The notes beneath the pieces were generated by a model, which had not been told where the DNA came from, made no database searches, and saw nothing but the letters and a program-made list of their open reading frames with translations. A program made the position numbers and the translations under genes. A DNA stretch of 64,000 nucleotides from Mycobacterium ahvazicum (lineage in GTDB: Bacteria > Actinomycetota > Actinomycetes > Mycobacteriales > Mycobacteriaceae), in NCBI RefSeq assembly GCF_900176255.2, contig NZ_FXEG02000003.1, forward strand, positions 1,364,001-1,428,000, in the 5' to 3' direction. How positions within the stretch are numbered: position 1 is the stretch's first letter; each line of letters begins with the position of its first letter. Below are positions 26,672 to 34,572 of this stretch, one piece after another.

Positions 26672-27487
26672 CTAGGCGGAATCTCCGGCTCGCCGGACCA
26701 GGGCCGCCGCGTGCTTGAGCACCGGCGAATCGACCATCTGCCCTTCGAAAGCGAACACCCCGCGCTCGCCGCGCGCCGCCGCCAAGACCCGGCGCGCCCA
26801 GTCCAGCTTCTCTTCAGTGGGCCGAAAGGCCTTGCGCACCACCGGAATCTGCGTCGGGTGAATGCACACGGTTCCGGCGAAGCCCAGCGCCACCGCGTCT
26901 TGTGCCTCGGCGCGTAAGCCGTCGAGGTCGCCGATGTCCAGGTGCACCGCGTCGAGCACGGCCAGCCCGAACGCCGACGCCGTCAGCAACGCCGTCGACC
27001 GCACGTGACGGGCGACATCGCGGTAGGTGCCGTCGGCCGTGCGACTGGAGCTGCCGCCCAGCGCAGCGACCAGATCCTCGGCACCCCACATCAGCGCCAC
27101 CGTGCCCGGCGCCGCGGCGATCTCTCTGGCGAACACCGCACCACGTGGGGTTTCCAGCAGCGCGATCACCTCGAGTGGCGCCAGCGCGGTCACCTGTTCC
27201 GCCGATTCGGTCTTGGACAGCATCACCGTCGTATACGGCGTCGGCTTCAGGGCCTCGAGATCGCGAGAGTGTTCGTCGGTGTCGGCGGCGTTGATCCGCA
27301 CCACGGTGCGCTCGGGGTCCAGCGGGGTGTCCTGCAACGCCTTGCGGGCGGCCGGCTTGTCGGCCTGCGCCACGCCGTCCTCGAGGTCGAGGATCACCAC
27401 GTCGGCCGCCGCGGCAGCCTTGGCGAAACGCTCCGGACGGTCGGCCGGGCAGAACAGCCACCCGGGGCCGGCTGCGTGTAAATTCAT
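26672..27487 (-). CDS. citE: CitE-like beta-hydroxyacyl-CoA lyase (HpcH/HpaI family, Rv2498c-like)
   Basis: The 271-residue TIM-barrel lyase matches Rv2498c in length. Mg-binding and catalytic blocks are LFCPADRPERF, DVVILDLEDGVA, VRINA, ALLETPRGAVFAREIA (the Glu ligand) and LMWGAEDL. The M. tuberculosis orthologue has been reported as a lyase acting on HMG-CoA-type substrates in leucine breakdown. It is the last gene of the operon with maoC, fadE19, accA1 and accD1, and overlaps the maoC stop by 4 bp. The assignment to leucine catabolism fits the whole operon. Confidence 0.9.
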   Translation of the reverse strand: MNLHAAGPGWLFCPADRPERFAKAAAAADVVILDLEDGVAQADKPAARKALQDTPLDPERTVVRINAADTDEHSRDLEALKPTPYTTVMLSKTESAEQVTALAPLEVIALLETPRGAVFAREIAAAPGTVALMWGAEDLVAALGGSSSRTADGTYRDVARHVRSTALLTASAFGLAVLDAVHLDIGDLDGLRAEAQDAVALGFAGTVCIHPTQIPVVRKAFRPTEEKLDWARRVLAAARGERGVFAFEGQMVDSPVLKHAAALVRRAGDSA

Positions 27488-27993
27488 CGAGGCTCCTCGT
27501 CGGCTGGTCGCTTTTGCACCAGGGTCTTGCGGACAGCGCGAGCGACCACGTCGCCGTCTTGATTACGTCCGGTGTGTTCGAGGCTCACGATGCCCTCGCC
27601 CGGGCGGCTCTTCGATTCACGCTTGTCGGTGCACACGGTTTCGGCGTACAAGGTGTCGCCGTGGAAGAGCGGTTTAGGGAACGACACCTCCGAGAAGCCG
27701 AGGTTGGCCACGATGGTGCCCAGCGTCAGCTGAGTGACCGACAGGCCCACCAGTGTCGACAGGGTGAACATCGAGTTCACCAGCCGCTCACCGCGAAAGC
27801 CGGGTTGCTCGGCGGCCCATGCCGCGTCGAGGTGCAGCGGCTGGGTGTTCATGGTCAGCGTGGTGAACAGCACATTGTCCGCCTCGGTGACGGTACGTCC
27901 GGGGCGGTGCAGGTAGGTGGTGCCGATCTCGAATTCCTCAAACCACAAGCCGCGCTGGACAACCGACTTGCCCACTCGGTCCGGCAAGCTCAC
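27484..27993 (-). CDS. MaoC-like (R)-specific enoyl-CoA hydratase (Rv2499c-like)
   Basis: The 169-residue hot-dog-fold protein starts FEIGTTYLHRPGRTVTEADNV, with NTQPLHLDAAWAA as the hydratase-2 motif region, and NSMFTLSTLVGLSV and FPKPLFHGDTLYAETVC later. Given its neighbours it should hydrate 3-methylglutaconyl-CoA to HMG-CoA in leucine degradation; this is an inference from operon context. It overlaps both fadE19 and citE by 4 bp, a sign of translational coupling. Confidence 0.88.
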   Translation of the reverse strand: MSLPDRVGKSVVQRGLWFEEFEIGTTYLHRPGRTVTEADNVLFTTLTMNTQPLHLDAAWAAEQPGFRGERLVNSMFTLSTLVGLSVTQLTLGTIVANLGFSEVSFPKPLFHGDTLYAETVCTDKRESKSRPGEGIVSLEHTGRNQDGDVVARAVRKTLVQKRPADEEPR

Positions 27994-29156
27994 GACAGCC
28001 CCAGCGATCGCGCGATGAGCATGAGTTGCACCTCGGTGGTGCCCTCACCGATCTCGAGGATCTTGCTGTCGCGGTAGTGACGCGCCACGGGATATTCGTT
28101 CATGAAGCCGTATCCGCCGTGAATCTGGGTTGCGTCGCGCGCGTTGTCCATTGCGGCCTCCGAGGCGATCATCTTGGCGATCGCCGCCTCCTTTTTGAAT
28201 GGCTTGCCCGCCAACATCTTTGCAGCCGCATCGTAATAGGCCGTGCGGGCGACGTGGGCACGCGCCTCCATCCGGGCGATTTTGAAGCTGATCGCCTGAT
28301 AGGAGCCGATCGGCTGGCCGAACGACTGTCGCTCCTTGGAGTACTTGACGCTCTCGTCGACACAGCCCTGCGCCGCACCGGTGGCCAGTGCGGCGATCGC
28401 GATTCGGCCTTCGTCGAGGATCGACAGGAAGCCGGCGTACCCCCGGCCGCGGGCGCCCAGCAGATTCTCTTCCGGAACGCGGGCGTCTTCGAAAGTCAGC
28501 GGATGGGTGTCTGAGGCGTTCCAGCCGACCTTGCTGTAGAACGGTTCGACGGTGAATCCCGGTGTGCCGTTGGGCACGATGATCGTCGAGATCTCCTTCT
28601 TGTCGTCGGCAAGCGTGCCGGTGACTGCGGTGACGGTGACCAGCGAGGTGATGTCGGTACCCGAATTCGTGATGAACTGCTTGGAGCCGTTGATCACCCA
28701 CTCGCCGTCGTCGAGTTTGGCTGTGGTGCGAGTACCCCCCGCGTCCGAACCCGCGCCGGGCTCGGTCAGCCCGAAACCGGCCAGCGCGCGGCCGGCCACC
28801 AGGTCGGGTAGCCACTTTTGCTTCTGGTCGTCAGTGCCGAATCGAAAGATGGGCATGGCCCCAAGGCCCACCCCGGCCTCCAGCGTGATCGCCACCGATT
28901 GGTCGACCTTGCCGAGTTCCTCGAGTGCGAGCGAGAGCGCGAAGTAGTCGCCGCCCATCCCGCCGTACTCTTCGGGAAACGGCAGCCCGAACAGGCCCAT
29001 CTCCCCCATCTTGGCGACGACCTCGTACGGAAAGCTGTGCTCCTCATCGTGTTTGGCCGACACGGGAGCAACCACGGTCCGCCCGAAGTCGGCGACGGTG
29101 GCGCGAAGGTCTTCGTATTCCTTGGGTAAGGTCCCCGCGGTAATCGTTGTCGTCAT
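27990..29156 (-). CDS. fadE19: Acyl-CoA dehydrogenase FadE19 (isovaleryl-CoA dehydrogenase type)
   Basis: The 388-residue product has the full length for the family. It has FAD- and substrate-contact blocks AGFGLTEPGAGSDAGGTRTTA and KQFITNSGTDI, the family RQSFGQPIGSYQAISFKIARM helix, and the C-terminal QIHGGYGFMNEYPVARHYRDSKILEIGEGTTEVQ. It oxidises a short branched acyl-CoA to the enoyl-CoA. With the AccD1/AccA1 carboxylase next to it, isovaleryl-CoA to 3-methylcrotonyl-CoA is the likely reaction. It starts 6 bp after the accA1 stop. Confidence 0.93.
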   Translation of the reverse strand: MTTTITAGTLPKEYEDLRATVADFGRTVVAPVSAKHDEEHSFPYEVVAKMGEMGLFGLPFPEEYGGMGGDYFALSLALEELGKVDQSVAITLEAGVGLGAMPIFRFGTDDQKQKWLPDLVAGRALAGFGLTEPGAGSDAGGTRTTAKLDDGEWVINGSKQFITNSGTDITSLVTVTAVTGTLADDKKEISTIIVPNGTPGFTVEPFYSKVGWNASDTHPLTFEDARVPEENLLGARGRGYAGFLSILDEGRIAIAALATGAAQGCVDESVKYSKERQSFGQPIGSYQAISFKIARMEARAHVARTAYYDAAAKMLAGKPFKKEAAIAKMIASEAAMDNARDATQIHGGYGFMNEYPVARHYRDSKILEIGEGTTEVQLMLIARSLGLS

Positions 29157-29162
29157 GATCTT

Positions 29163-31157
29163 TCAATCCTTTTTCTCTTCGGAGTCTGGGACCAGGCGGG
29201 CCAGCACCTGGTCAACCGTCACCTGATCGCCGACCGACACCAGCAGCTCGACGCGTCCCGAAACCGGTGCGGCCAACGAGTGTTCCATCTTCATCGCCTC
29301 GACGACCACCACCACGTCGCCTTCGGACACCGCGGCGCCGGAGTCGACCTGCACGGCGATCACACTGCCGGGCATGGGGCTGAGCACCTCCGCCTGCCGG
29401 GTGTCGGACGCGCGGTGAATCTTGGTTTCCTGCGCCTCGCGCAGATGCCAGGTGCCGCGCTCGTCGGCGATCCACAGATGCCGGTCGGCCTCGGCCCACC
29501 GGTACTCGCGGCGCAGCCCGTCCAGCGTCGCACTCATGCTGCGGCGCTCGACTTCCACACTGGCCGAATGGGTTTCGCCGTCACCGACCTGTACCGTGGC
29601 GGCACTCGGCAGACCGGACACCGAGACCGTCTCGGTACGCAGCGCCGTGTGCATCGCGGTGCGCACGGGGGCGGCCTCGGCGCCGACACGCCAACCCGAG
29701 GGCTGCGCCCACACATTGTCCCGCGCGCGTTGGGCCAGTACCCACTGGCGGTAGAGACCACCGGCCGCGAGCACGTCGTCGGGCGCCGGCAGCGGCGCGA
29801 AGTCCGGCAGCCGTTCCTCGAGCAGTGCGGTGTCCAGGTCGCCGGCTTGCACTCGGTCGTCGGCCAGCAGGAAGCGCAGGAATTCGATATTGGTCTGCAC
29901 GCCCAGAATCGTCGTCCGCGCCAGCGCCCGGTCGAGTTCGGCCAGCGCCTTGGCGCGATCGTTGCCGTGGGCGATCACTTTGCTCAGCATCGGGTCGTAG
30001 TCGCTGCCGACCACCGTGCCGGGTAGCAGCGAAGAATCCACTCGCACAGCGGGTCCCGACGGCTCGAAGACGTCGAGCACCCGCCCGCCGGTGGGCAGGA
30101 AGCCGCGGCCGGGATCCTCGGCGTACACCCGCGCCTCGATCGCGTGTCCGTTCAGCTCGATGTCCTCCTGGCCGAAGGTGAGCTTTTCGCCGGCGCCCAC
30201 CCGCAGCTGCCACTCGACCAGATCGAGCCCGGTGATCGCCTCGGTGACCGGGTGTTCGACCTGCAGCCGGGTGTTCATCTCCATGAAGAAGAACTCGTCG
30301 GGTTGCTCGGCAGAGACGATGAACTCAACCGTGCCGGCTCCGATGTAGTCGACGCTGCGGGCGGTGTTGCAGGCCGCGGTCCCGATCCGCGCGCGGGTCT
30401 GCGAATCCAGCAACGGCGAGGGCGCCTCTTCGATGACCTTCTGATGACGCCGCTGCAGGCTGCATTCCCGTTCGCCGAGATGCACCACGTTGCCATGGCC
30501 GTCGGCGAGAACCTGCACCTCGATATGCCTGGGCCGCAACACGAATCGCTCCAGGAAGAGCGTGTCGTCGCCGAACGACGACGCGGCCTCCCGGCGCGCG
30601 CCGACCAGCGCCTCGGGCAGCCGGGCCGGGTCTTCCACCAGCCGCATGCCCTTACCTCCGCCACCGGCCGACGGCTTGATCAACACCGGATAGCCGATCT
30701 CGGCAGCCGCGGCGACCAGCTCGTCGTCGGTCAGTCCCGATTTCGCCACCCCGGGCACCACCGGAACGTCGAAAGCGGCGACCGCGTTCTTGGCGGTGAT
30801 CTTGTCGCCCATCACCTCGATCGCACGGGCCGGCGGCCCCAGGAACACCACCTCGGCGCGCTCGCACGCGGCAGCGAAATGAGCGTTCTCGGAAAGGAAT
30901 CCATAACCCGGGTGGATCGCCCGAGCGCCGGTGCGGGCCGCGGCATCGAGCACCTTGCCGATGTCGAGGTAGCTTTCGCGCGCCGGCGCCGGCCCCAGCC
31001 GCACCGCCGCATCGGCTTCTTGCACGTGCCGCGCCTGCGCATCGGGATCGCTGTAGACGGCCACCGACCGGATGCCGAGCCGACGCAAGGTCCGGATCAC
31101 CCGCACCGCGATCTCGCCGCGGTTGGCCACTAAGACGGTGTCGAACACTGCACTCAC
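29163..31157 (-). CDS. accA1: Biotin-dependent carboxylase alpha subunit AccA1 (methylcrotonyl-CoA carboxylase)
   Basis: The 664-residue product has biotin carboxylase at the N-terminus (TVLVANRGEIAVRVIRTLRR, ATP-grasp loop KPSAGGGGKGMRLV, FFMEMNTRLQVEHPVTE) and a biotinyl carrier domain at the end with VVVVEAMKMEHSL, where Lys is biotinylated. The GTG at 31157 overlaps the accD1 stop as GTGA; a GTG three codons later (31148) would match the M. tuberculosis start. The open frame extends to 31358 but only within accD1. With AccD1 it forms the long-subunit complex that carboxylates 3-methylcrotonyl-CoA. Confidence 0.93.
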   Translation of the reverse strand: MSAVFDTVLVANRGEIAVRVIRTLRRLGIRSVAVYSDPDAQARHVQEADAAVRLGPAPARESYLDIGKVLDAAARTGARAIHPGYGFLSENAHFAAACERAEVVFLGPPARAIEVMGDKITAKNAVAAFDVPVVPGVAKSGLTDDELVAAAAEIGYPVLIKPSAGGGGKGMRLVEDPARLPEALVGARREAASSFGDDTLFLERFVLRPRHIEVQVLADGHGNVVHLGERECSLQRRHQKVIEEAPSPLLDSQTRARIGTAACNTARSVDYIGAGTVEFIVSAEQPDEFFFMEMNTRLQVEHPVTEAITGLDLVEWQLRVGAGEKLTFGQEDIELNGHAIEARVYAEDPGRGFLPTGGRVLDVFEPSGPAVRVDSSLLPGTVVGSDYDPMLSKVIAHGNDRAKALAELDRALARTTILGVQTNIEFLRFLLADDRVQAGDLDTALLEERLPDFAPLPAPDDVLAAGGLYRQWVLAQRARDNVWAQPSGWRVGAEAAPVRTAMHTALRTETVSVSGLPSAATVQVGDGETHSASVEVERRSMSATLDGLRREYRWAEADRHLWIADERGTWHLREAQETKIHRASDTRQAEVLSPMPGSVIAVQVDSGAAVSEGDVVVVVEAMKMEHSLAAPVSGRVELLVSVGDQVTVDQVLARLVPDSEEKKD

Positions 31158-32740
31158 ATCCGGAAGACGCCGTAGGAGACCGGTTCCAGTGGCGCCTGCG
31201 CGCACACCGAAAGGGCAAGCCCGACATACATTCTCGTATGTGCCGGGTCGATGATGCCATCGTCCCACAACCGGGCCGTCGAGTAGTACGGGTTGCCCTG
31301 ATCCTCGTACTGGGCGCGGATCGGCGCCTTGAACGTTTCTTCGTCGTCTGGCGTCCACGGCTTACCTGACGCGCTGAGCTGTTCGCCGCGCACCGTGGCC
31401 AGCACGGAGGCCGCCTGCTCGCCACCCATCACCGAGATCCGGGCGTTGGGCCACATCCAGAGAAAACGGGGCGAATACGCCCGCCCGCACATCGAATAGT
31501 TGCCCGCGCCATAGGATCCGCCGATCACGACGGTCAGCTTGGGCACCCGGGCACACGCCACCGCGGTGACCATCTTGGCGCCGTGCTTTGCGATGCCGCC
31601 GGCCTCGTAGTCGCGGCCCACCATGAAGCCGGCGATGTTCTGCAGGAACAGCAACGGAATCTTGCGCTTGTCGCACAGCTCGATGAAATGCGCTCCCTTG
31701 AGCGCGGATTCGCTGAACAACACCCCATTGTTGGCGATGATCCCGACCGGGTGGCCGTGGATTCGCGCGAATCCGGTCACCAGCGTCTTGCCGTATTTCG
31801 CCTTGAATTCGCTGAATTCGCTGCCGTCGACCAGCCGCAGGATCACCTCGTGCACGTCGTAAGGCACCCGCGGATCCGGCGGGACGACGTCGTAGAGCTC
31901 GGTCTGCGCGCCTTGGGGCTCGACCGTGGGCAACACCTCCCACGGGCTGGGCTGGCGTGGGCCGAATGTGGCCGCGATCGCACGCACGATGCGCAGCGCA
32001 TGCTCGTCGTCGTCGGCGAGATGGTCGGTGACTCCGGAGACCCGCGAATGCAGGTCGCCGCCGCCGAGGTCTTCGGCCGAAACGATTTCTCCGGTAGCGG
32101 CTTTCACCAATGGCGGGCCGCCGAGGAAGATGGTGCCCTGCTCGCGGACGATGACCGCCTCGTCGCTCATCGCCGGCACATAGGCGCCGCCCGCCGTGCA
32201 CGAACCGAGCACCGCGGCGACCTGCGGAATTTCCTTCGCGCTCATCGTCGCCTGGTTGTAGAAGATGCGCCCGAAATGCTCGCGGTCGGGGAACACCTCG
32301 TCTTGACGGGGCAAAAAGGCGCCGCCGGAGTCGACCAGGTAGATGCACGGCAGTCGATTCTGCAACGCGACTTCCTGAGCGCGCAGGTGCTTCTTGACGG
32401 TGATCGGGTAGTAGGTGCCGCCCTTGACGGTCGCGTCGTTGGCGACGATGACACACTCGCGCTCCGACACCCGCCCGATGCCGGTGATGATCCCGGCCCC
32501 GGGGGATTCGTCGTCGTACATCCCGTTGGCGGCCAACGGGGTCAGCTCGAGAAAGGGGCTACCGGGATCGAGTAGCCGGTCCACTCGTTCGCGCGGCAGC
32601 AACTTGCCACGACTGACGTGACGTTCCCGCGCACGCTCATTGCCGCCCAACGCCGCGGCCGCCAGTTTGGTGTTCAACTCATCGACCAGCCGACGGTGCT
32701 CGTCGGCGAACGAAGGTGCGGTCGTAACCGACACAGTCAC
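31154..32740 (-). CDS. accD1: Acyl-CoA carboxylase beta subunit AccD1
   Basis: The 528-residue carboxyltransferase has the N-terminal RERVDRLLDPGSPFLELTPLAA, YPITVKKHLRAQEVA, LVDSGGAFLPRQDEVFPD, an oxyanion GSCTAGGAYVPAMSDE and the second NIAGFMVGRDYEAGGIAKHGAKM, as in methylcrotonyl-CoA carboxylases. The frame opens at a GTG at 32761, but GGCGAGGAGG sits 6 bases before the GTG at 32740, which is preferred. The palindromic operator lies 30 bp upstream of this start. It is the first gene of the operon. Confidence 0.93.
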   Translation of the reverse strand: MTVSVTTAPSFADEHRRLVDELNTKLAAAALGGNERARERHVSRGKLLPRERVDRLLDPGSPFLELTPLAANGMYDDESPGAGIITGIGRVSERECVIVANDATVKGGTYYPITVKKHLRAQEVALQNRLPCIYLVDSGGAFLPRQDEVFPDREHFGRIFYNQATMSAKEIPQVAAVLGSCTAGGAYVPAMSDEAVIVREQGTIFLGGPPLVKAATGEIVSAEDLGGGDLHSRVSGVTDHLADDDEHALRIVRAIAATFGPRQPSPWEVLPTVEPQGAQTELYDVVPPDPRVPYDVHEVILRLVDGSEFSEFKAKYGKTLVTGFARIHGHPVGIIANNGVLFSESALKGAHFIELCDKRKIPLLFLQNIAGFMVGRDYEAGGIAKHGAKMVTAVACARVPKLTVVIGGSYGAGNYSMCGRAYSPRFLWMWPNARISVMGGEQAASVLATVRGEQLSASGKPWTPDDEETFKAPIRAQYEDQGNPYYSTARLWDDGIIDPAHTRMYVGLALSVCAQAPLEPVSYGVFRM

Positions 32741-32770
32741 GACAGGCCTCCTCGCCGTCACGCGACTTTC

Positions 32771-32788
32771 AGTTAATGATCATTAACT
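32771..32788. promoter_or_regulatory. Operator palindrome for BkaR (proximal to accD1)
   Basis: AGTTAATGATCATTAACT is a perfect 18-bp palindrome, located 30 bp before the accD1 start. TetR-family repressors bind sites like this. The divergent bkaR gene and the branched-chain acid operon make it the likely binding site. Confidence 0.7.
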
Positions 32789-32871
32789 CGGCGCCGAGAA
32801 TACCACCGGGTGTGCTACCCCGTCCAGGGACAGCCACCTTGACGCTGCAACATAAATCGCGCGCAGATCCG

Positions 32872-32994
32872 ATGGAAAGCGAACGGCTCTACTGGGACCG
32901 GGCCGCGGTGCTGCGCCAGCTCGGCCTGATCGACCAGAGGCTGCCGGTGGCTGACGTCACCGAGGTGTCGGGGTACCTGCGAACACTGAGTTAA
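32872..32994 (+). CDS. Possible 40-residue peptide
   Basis: A frame from ATG at 32872 reads MESERLYWDRAAVLRQLG and ends in VSGYLRTLS just inside the second operator-like site. The composition looks protein-like and helical, but no ribosome-binding site is clear and I recognise no family. It may be a remnant of a longer gene lost from this position (fadD35 and scoAB occupy it in M. tuberculosis). Treat as tentative. Confidence 0.3.
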   Translation: MESERLYWDRAAVLRQLGLIDQRLPVADVTEVSGYLRTLS

Positions 32995-33007
32995 TCACCA
33001 ATAACTC
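32988..33007. promoter_or_regulatory. Imperfect second operator-like site near bkaR
   Basis: GAGTTA and TAACTC form the arms of an imperfect palindrome with an 8-base centre, and each arm resembles half of the site at 32771. It lies about 55 bp before the bkaR start, suitable for autoregulation. Confidence 0.5.
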
Positions 33008-33062
33008 GTGCTACGTTAGCGACGATTAACCGAAACTTCCGGATGTACGCGGGAGGTCCGTC

Positions 33063-33707
33063 ATGACAGCGTCCACCCCGGACACCCCGCCCGGTCAATG
33101 CGAAGCGCCAAATCGACGCAGCCAGTTGAAATCCGACCGGCGGCTGCAACTCCTGGCCGCTGCCGAGCGACTCTTTGCCGAGCGCGGATTTCTCGCGGTG
33201 CGTCTGGAAGACATCGGCGCCGCCACCGGGGTCAGCGGCCCGGCGATTTACCGCCACTTCCCCAACAAGGAGTCGATGCTGGTCGAGTTGCTGGTCGGCA
33301 TCAGCGCCCGACTGCTCGCCGGGGCACGCGAAGTGACCGCCCGCAGCACCGACGCGGCCCGCGCGCTGGAAGGGCTGATCGATTTTCACCTCGACTTCGC
33401 ATTCGGCGAGCCCGACCTGATCCGCATCCAGGATCGCGACCTGGCACACCTGCCCGCGGCCGCGCAGCGCCAGGTGCGCAAGGCGCAGCGGCAGTATGTA
33501 GAGGTATGGGTCGGCGTGCTGCGCGAGCTGGACCCCGCGCTGGCCGAAGCCGATGCGCGGCTGGCGGCGCACGCGGTGTTCGGCTTGCTGAACTCGACGC
33601 CGCACAGCATCAAAACGGCGGAGAAGCCGGCCCGCGGAACGCGGTCGCGCGCCGTCATGCGGGCCATGACGATCGCCGCGCTGGCGGCCGGGGGCCACGT
33701 CGGCTGA
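33063..33707 (+). CDS. bkaR: TetR-family repressor BkaR (Rv2506-like)
   Basis: The 214-residue product has an N-terminal TetR helix-turn-helix (LLAAAERLFAERGFLAVRLE, then IGAATGVSGPAIYRHFPNKES, residues 30-75) and a helical ligand-binding domain. The M. tuberculosis orthologue Rv2506 controls branched-chain keto acid catabolism. It is divergent from accD1, with palindromic sites in the shared 322-bp region, and so would repress the accD1-citE operon and itself until an intermediate relieves it. Start ATG at 33063, with GGAGG 7 bases upstream (33053-33057). Confidence 0.9.
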   Translation: MTASTPDTPPGQCEAPNRRSQLKSDRRLQLLAAAERLFAERGFLAVRLEDIGAATGVSGPAIYRHFPNKESMLVELLVGISARLLAGAREVTARSTDAARALEGLIDFHLDFAFGEPDLIRIQDRDLAHLPAAAQRQVRKAQRQYVEVWVGVLRELDPALAEADARLAAHAVFGLLNSTPHSIKTAEKPARGTRSRAVMRAMTIAALAAGGHVG

Positions 33708-33774
33708 TTGGCGTCATCGAGAGATTCCACGCCCAGCCGCTCGGCTTAGGTACCCTGCAATCTGTGAGGTGGAC

Positions 33775-34572
33775 ATGAACGATCCACGTCGACCCGACCG
33801 GTTTGGTCCCCCTCAGGCGGGATCCGAACCGACCGGGCCGATTGGCCCGCGAAACGCGCCGCTCGCTGACCCGGCCTACGCCGACCAAGCGCCGTACGCG
33901 CCTGCCTACGGCGGGTATGCGCCGCAGTGGGCGCCGAGCGTGAACGAGACCAACACGACCCGACGCCTGCCGGCGTACTGGCAGCAGGACCAGGACCAGC
34001 CGCCGGGCGGGATGCCTCCCGGGGGCGACCCGCCCCCGCCGCCGGAAGGCCCGCGATCTCCGCGCTGGTTGTTGATCGGCGCCGGCGCCGCGGTGTTGTT
34101 GGTGGTCGCGCTGTTGATCGCGCTGGTCCTGACCAATGGCGCGCTGAAGACCCAGACCGCCGTGCCACCGTTGCCCGCCATGCCCACGTCGAGTGCGCAA
34201 AGCCCGACGCCTCGCACGTCGACCCGGGCTTCGCCGCCGCTGCAGACGCTGCTGCCGGTGCCGCCGCCCAGCGGCTCGGCCGGACCGGCGCCCACTCCGG
34301 GTGCGATGCAAAACGTGGTCTACACCGTCAGCGGCGAGGGCCGGGCCATCAGCATCACCTACTGGGACACCGGCGACGTCATCCAGACCGAGTTCAACGT
34401 CTCGCTGCCGTGGACCAAGCAGGTCAGTCTGTCGCAGTCGGCCGCGCATCCGGCCAGCGTCACGATCATCAACATCGGCCATAACGTCACCTGCTCGGTA
34501 ACCGTGGACGGCGTTCAGGTGCGCCAGCGCCTCGGGGCCGGCATCACCGTCTGCGACGCCGCCGGACGCTAG
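33775..34572 (+). CDS. Proline-rich single-pass membrane protein (Rv2507-like)
   Basis: The 265-residue product has a disordered Pro/Tyr-rich N-terminal part (QPPGGMPPGGDPPPPPEGPR, up to about 97), one membrane helix (WLLIGAGAAVLLVVALLIAL), a Ser/Thr/Pro linker and a C-terminal beta domain of about 85 residues (QNVVYTVSGEGRAISITYWD, VTIINIGHNVTCSVTVDG) similar to MmpS-type extracytoplasmic domains. The ATG at 33775 follows a GAGGTG; an in-frame GTG two codons earlier is less likely. It is co-directional with bkaR, 67 bp apart. Role unknown. Confidence 0.85.
   Translation: MNDPRRPDRFGPPQAGSEPTGPIGPRNAPLADPAYADQAPYAPAYGGYAPQWAPSVNETNTTRRLPAYWQQDQDQPPGGMPPGGDPPPPPEGPRSPRWLLIGAGAAVLLVVALLIALVLTNGALKTQTAVPPLPAMPTSSAQSPTPRTSTRASPPLQTLLPVPPPSGSAGPAPTPGAMQNVVYTVSGEGRAISITYWDTGDVIQTEFNVSLPWTKQVSLSQSAAHPASVTIINIGHNVTCSVTVDGVQVRQRLGAGITVCDAAGR

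Noticed and set aside
29163..31358. Longer AccA1 start at 31358
   Set aside because: The extra 67 codons lie within accD1 and have no biotin carboxylase similarity; GTG at 31157 overlaps the accD1 stop.
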